Below, piece after piece: positions 19,367 to 20,645 of a stretch of DNA of 20,645 bases; within the stretch, counting starts at the first letter, position 1; every line of letters starts with the position of its first letter. The position numbers and the translations under genes are program-made. Below the pieces are notes generated by a model, which saw only the letters and a program-made list of their open reading frames with translations, was not told the DNA's origin and made no database searches. Source of the DNA: CALEMW01 sp035447065 (GTDB lineage Bacteria; Krumholzibacteriota; Krumholzibacteriia; LZORAL124-64-63); contig DAOTGJ010000051.1 of assembly GCA_035447065.1 (NCBI GenBank), positions 1 to 20,645 on the forward strand, given 5' to 3'.

Positions 19367-19458
19367 GATGCGTCCCTCCTGGGTCCACGGATGATCGGGC
19401 GGATCGGATGAACCACCAAGGTCGCCCCATTCCCGGCATCCCGCAGCCCGCCTTTTCC

Positions 19459-19479
19459 GCAACCGGGTTGCAGCTGCAA
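19459..19479. promoter_or_regulatory. Candidate Zur/Fur-type operator (compound palindrome)
   Basis: Two inverted repeats overlap: GCAACC-G-GGTTGC (19459-19471) and TTGCAGCTGCAA (19468-19479). They sit between the divergent zur-like gene and the DUF423 unit, and the right-hand palindrome covers the proposed -35 element of zur. Fur-family repressors commonly bind dyad sites in their own promoters, so autoregulation by the product of 19526-19969 is the simplest reading. The sequence is not a textbook Zur or Fur box. Confidence 0.5.
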
Positions 19480-19496
19480 GCCCGCGACATTACCAT
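19468..19496 (+). promoter_or_regulatory. Candidate promoter of the zur-znuA pair
   Basis: TTGCAG (19468-19473) and TACCAT (19491-19496) are 17 bases apart, the ideal spacing, and would start transcription about 20-25 bases before the TTG at 19526. Each hexamer matches the sigma-70 consensus only partly (three and four of six), so confidence is limited. Overlap of the -35 with a perfect palindrome supports a repressible promoter. Confidence 0.35.
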
Positions 19497-19525
19497 GGCG
19501 GCCGACCTTTCGCCGAGGAGACCCG

Positions 19526-19969
19526 TTGAGCCCCGACAAGCAGGACATCCGCGACCGCCTCCACCGCGCCGGCCTGCGCGCCACCGCGCCGCGCACGGCC
19601 GTGTTCGCGCTGCTCTCCGACGCCTCACGGCCGCTCGCCTTCCACGAGGTGGCCGACGCCCTGGGCGACACGGACTGGGACCGCGCCACCACCTACCGCA
19701 ACCTGGTGCGCCTGACGGACGCCGGGCTGGCCCGCGTGGTCAGCCGCGCCGGCGGCATGGCCCGCTACACCGCGGTGCGCGACGGCGGCGAGTCCGAGCA
19801 CGCCCACCCCCATTTCGTGTGCAGCGAGTGCGGCGGCGTGTCCTGCCTGCCCCAGGCGACGGTGCCGGTGCCGCGGGTGCGCGGGAAGTGGAGCGCGTCG
19901 GTGCGCCAGGCCAGCATCCAGCTCCAGGGCCGCTGCCCGAGCTGCCTGGACCGGGAGGGCGCCCGATGA
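19526..19969 (+). CDS. zur: Fur-family metalloregulator, probably Zur
   Basis: A DNA-binding repressor of 147 residues, normal Fur-family length. The winged-helix part is clear: 'LRATAPRTAVFALL' (17-30), 'FHEVADAL' (39-46) and the recognition region 'DRATTYRNLVRLTDAGL' (52-68). Metal sites are EHAHPHF (91-97), with His 92, 94 and 96, and the structural zinc cysteines C99/C102 and C137/C140. Residues 109-120 ('PQATVPVPRVRG') are shorter than usual in the second metal-sensing region. Assignment to Zur rests on the overlapping metal-binding-protein gene; Fur or Mur type sensing is not excluded. The TTG at 19526 is chosen because GAGGAG lies five bases upstream and the protein then begins where the family does. 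Its stop overlaps the next start (ATGA), so the two are translationally coupled. Confidence 0.88.
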   Translation: MSPDKQDIRDRLHRAGLRATAPRTAVFALLSDASRPLAFHEVADALGDTDWDRATTYRNLVRLTDAGLARVVSRAGGMARYTAVRDGGESEHAHPHFVCSECGGVSCLPQATVPVPRVRGKWSASVRQASIQLQGRCPSCLDREGAR

Positions 19970-20645
19970 GCCGCCTGCTGTGGACCGCTGCGCTGCTGCT
20001 GCTGGCCGGACCGCTGCGCGCCGCGGAGCCCGTGCGGGTGGCGGTGAGCATCCTGCCCCAGGCCTGGTTCGTGGAACGGCTGGCGGGCGACACCGTGCGC
20101 GTGCAGGTGCTGGTGGGCCCCGGCGAGTCGCCCGCGTCCTTCGACCCCACGCCCCGCCAGATGGCCGAGCTGTCGCGGGCGCGGCTGCTGCTGACCATCG
20201 GCGTACCCATGGAGAACTCGCTGCTGCCGCGACTGAGCCGCGGGCGGGAGGACCTGCGCATCGTGGACGTGCGGGAGGGCATGGACCTGCTGCCCTCGCC
20301 GGCCCACGCAGGGCATGATCATGATCACGATCACGGCGAGACCGACCCCCACGTGTGGCTCAGCCCCGCGCGCGCCCGCATCCTGGCCGCCAACACGGCC
20401 GCGGCGCTGACGGAGCTGCTGCCGGACCAGGCCCAGGCCATCGCCACCCGCCTGCAGGCGCTGGACGCGGAGCTGACGGATCTGGGGGCGGAGCTTGCCG
20501 CGGCGCTGGCGCCGCTGCGGGGGGCGGACCTGCTGGTGTTCCATCCGTCGTTCGGGTACTTCTGCGCGGACCACGGCCTGCACCAGACCGCCGTGGAGCA
20601 GGGCGGCCAGAGCCCCAGCGCCCGGCACCTGGCCGGCGTGCTGCG
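19966..20645 (+). CDS. znuA: ZnuA-family zinc/manganese ABC transporter binding protein (partial)
   Basis: The first 226 codons of a periplasmic solute-binding protein of the cluster A-I (ZnuA/TroA, PF01297) family, which delivers Zn2+ or Mn2+ to an ABC importer. The frame runs off the right edge. A signal peptide covers about residues 1-20. Then come 'VAVSILPQAWFVERLAGD' (25-42), 'PASFDPTPRQMAEL' (56-69), a His/Asp-rich loop HAGHDHDHDH (114-123), DPHVWLSP (127-134, ligand His129) and FHPSFGYF (192-199, ligand His193). At position 57, in 'SPASFDPTP', alanine replaces the first ligand histidine of classical ZnuA ('PH.Y/F'); I recall related sequences with the same change. The last acidic ligand would lie beyond the window. 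The ATG overlaps the zur stop. Permease and ATPase genes probably follow outside the window. Confidence 0.92.
   Translation, partial: MSRLLWTAALLLLAGPLRAAEPVRVAVSILPQAWFVERLAGDTVRVQVLVGPGESPASFDPTPRQMAELSRARLLLTIGVPMENSLLPRLSRGREDLRIVDVREGMDLLPSPAHAGHDHDHDHGETDPHVWLSPARARILAANTAAALTELLPDQAQAIATRLQALDAELTDLGAELAAALAPLRGADLLVFHPSFGYFCADHGLHQTAVEQGGQSPSARHLAGVL

Noticed and set aside
20307..20336. Palindromic CATGATCATG-like repeats in a CAT/GAT/CAC-rich stretch that could look like a regulatory site or microsatellite.
   Set aside because: It is in frame and simply encodes the His/Asp-rich loop typical of ZnuA-family proteins.

Overview
The window is a very GC-rich stretch of bacterial chromosome carrying ordinary housekeeping genes interleaved with exported proteins. 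Three exported proteins of unrelated architecture (ending at 109, 6492 and 14794, all on the minus strand) finish in the same FlgD-like immunoglobulin-fold tail, two of them with an NPFNP-type motif. This tail is common in the FCB superphylum and in candidate phyla around it (Eisenbacteria, Krumholzibacteriota, Latescibacterota and relatives). The lineage is inferred from this signature only; no rRNA or tRNA is present to test it.

Layout, left to right. A hairpin at 56-87 lies beyond a minus-strand parallel beta-helix protein (109-2220). An AT-rich divergent control region (2221-2479) separates it from a plus-strand lipoprotein with a glycoside-hydrolase-like barrel (2480-4261), followed by a YaiI/DUF188 protein (4304-4753). 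A sodium/solute symporter (4766-6325, minus) converges on that pair. A hairpin terminator (6444-6471) ends a large lamin-tail-domain scaffold protein (6492-9077, minus). A second terminator (9191-9217) ends carAB (9247-13588, minus), the two subunits of carbamoyl-phosphate synthase, whose reading frames overlap by 14 bases. A secreted alpha/beta hydrolase (13814-14797, plus) reads away from carA and meets, stop codon against stop codon, a beta-propeller protein with an FlgD tail (14794-16443, minus).

Upstream of the propeller gene on the same strand are a DUF455 ferritin-like protein, a YeiH/UPF0324 membrane transporter, a CPBP-family membrane protease homologue and a DUF423 membrane protein, with small gaps. 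All five could form one transcription unit starting near 19.37 kb. That unit appears to begin with a 12-codon reading frame whose stop overlaps the DUF423 GTG start. Divergent from it is a metal-homeostasis pair: a Fur/Zur-family repressor (19526-19969) overlapping by ATGA with a ZnuA-family metal-binding protein that runs off the right edge. A compound palindrome (19459-19479) sits between the two units and is the best operator candidate.

I found no CRISPR array, transposase, integrase, rRNA, tRNA or defence system. The least expected signals are regulatory: a three-armed TTGCAGCA/TGCTGCAA arrangement over the lipoprotein start codon, the coupled micro-ORF before DUF423, and the Zur-region palindrome. 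At the protein level the most interesting items are the non-canonical metal-ligand set of the ZnuA homologue and the duplicated lamin-tail scaffold without a nuclease domain. Gene identities come from motif recognition by eye, not from database searches.
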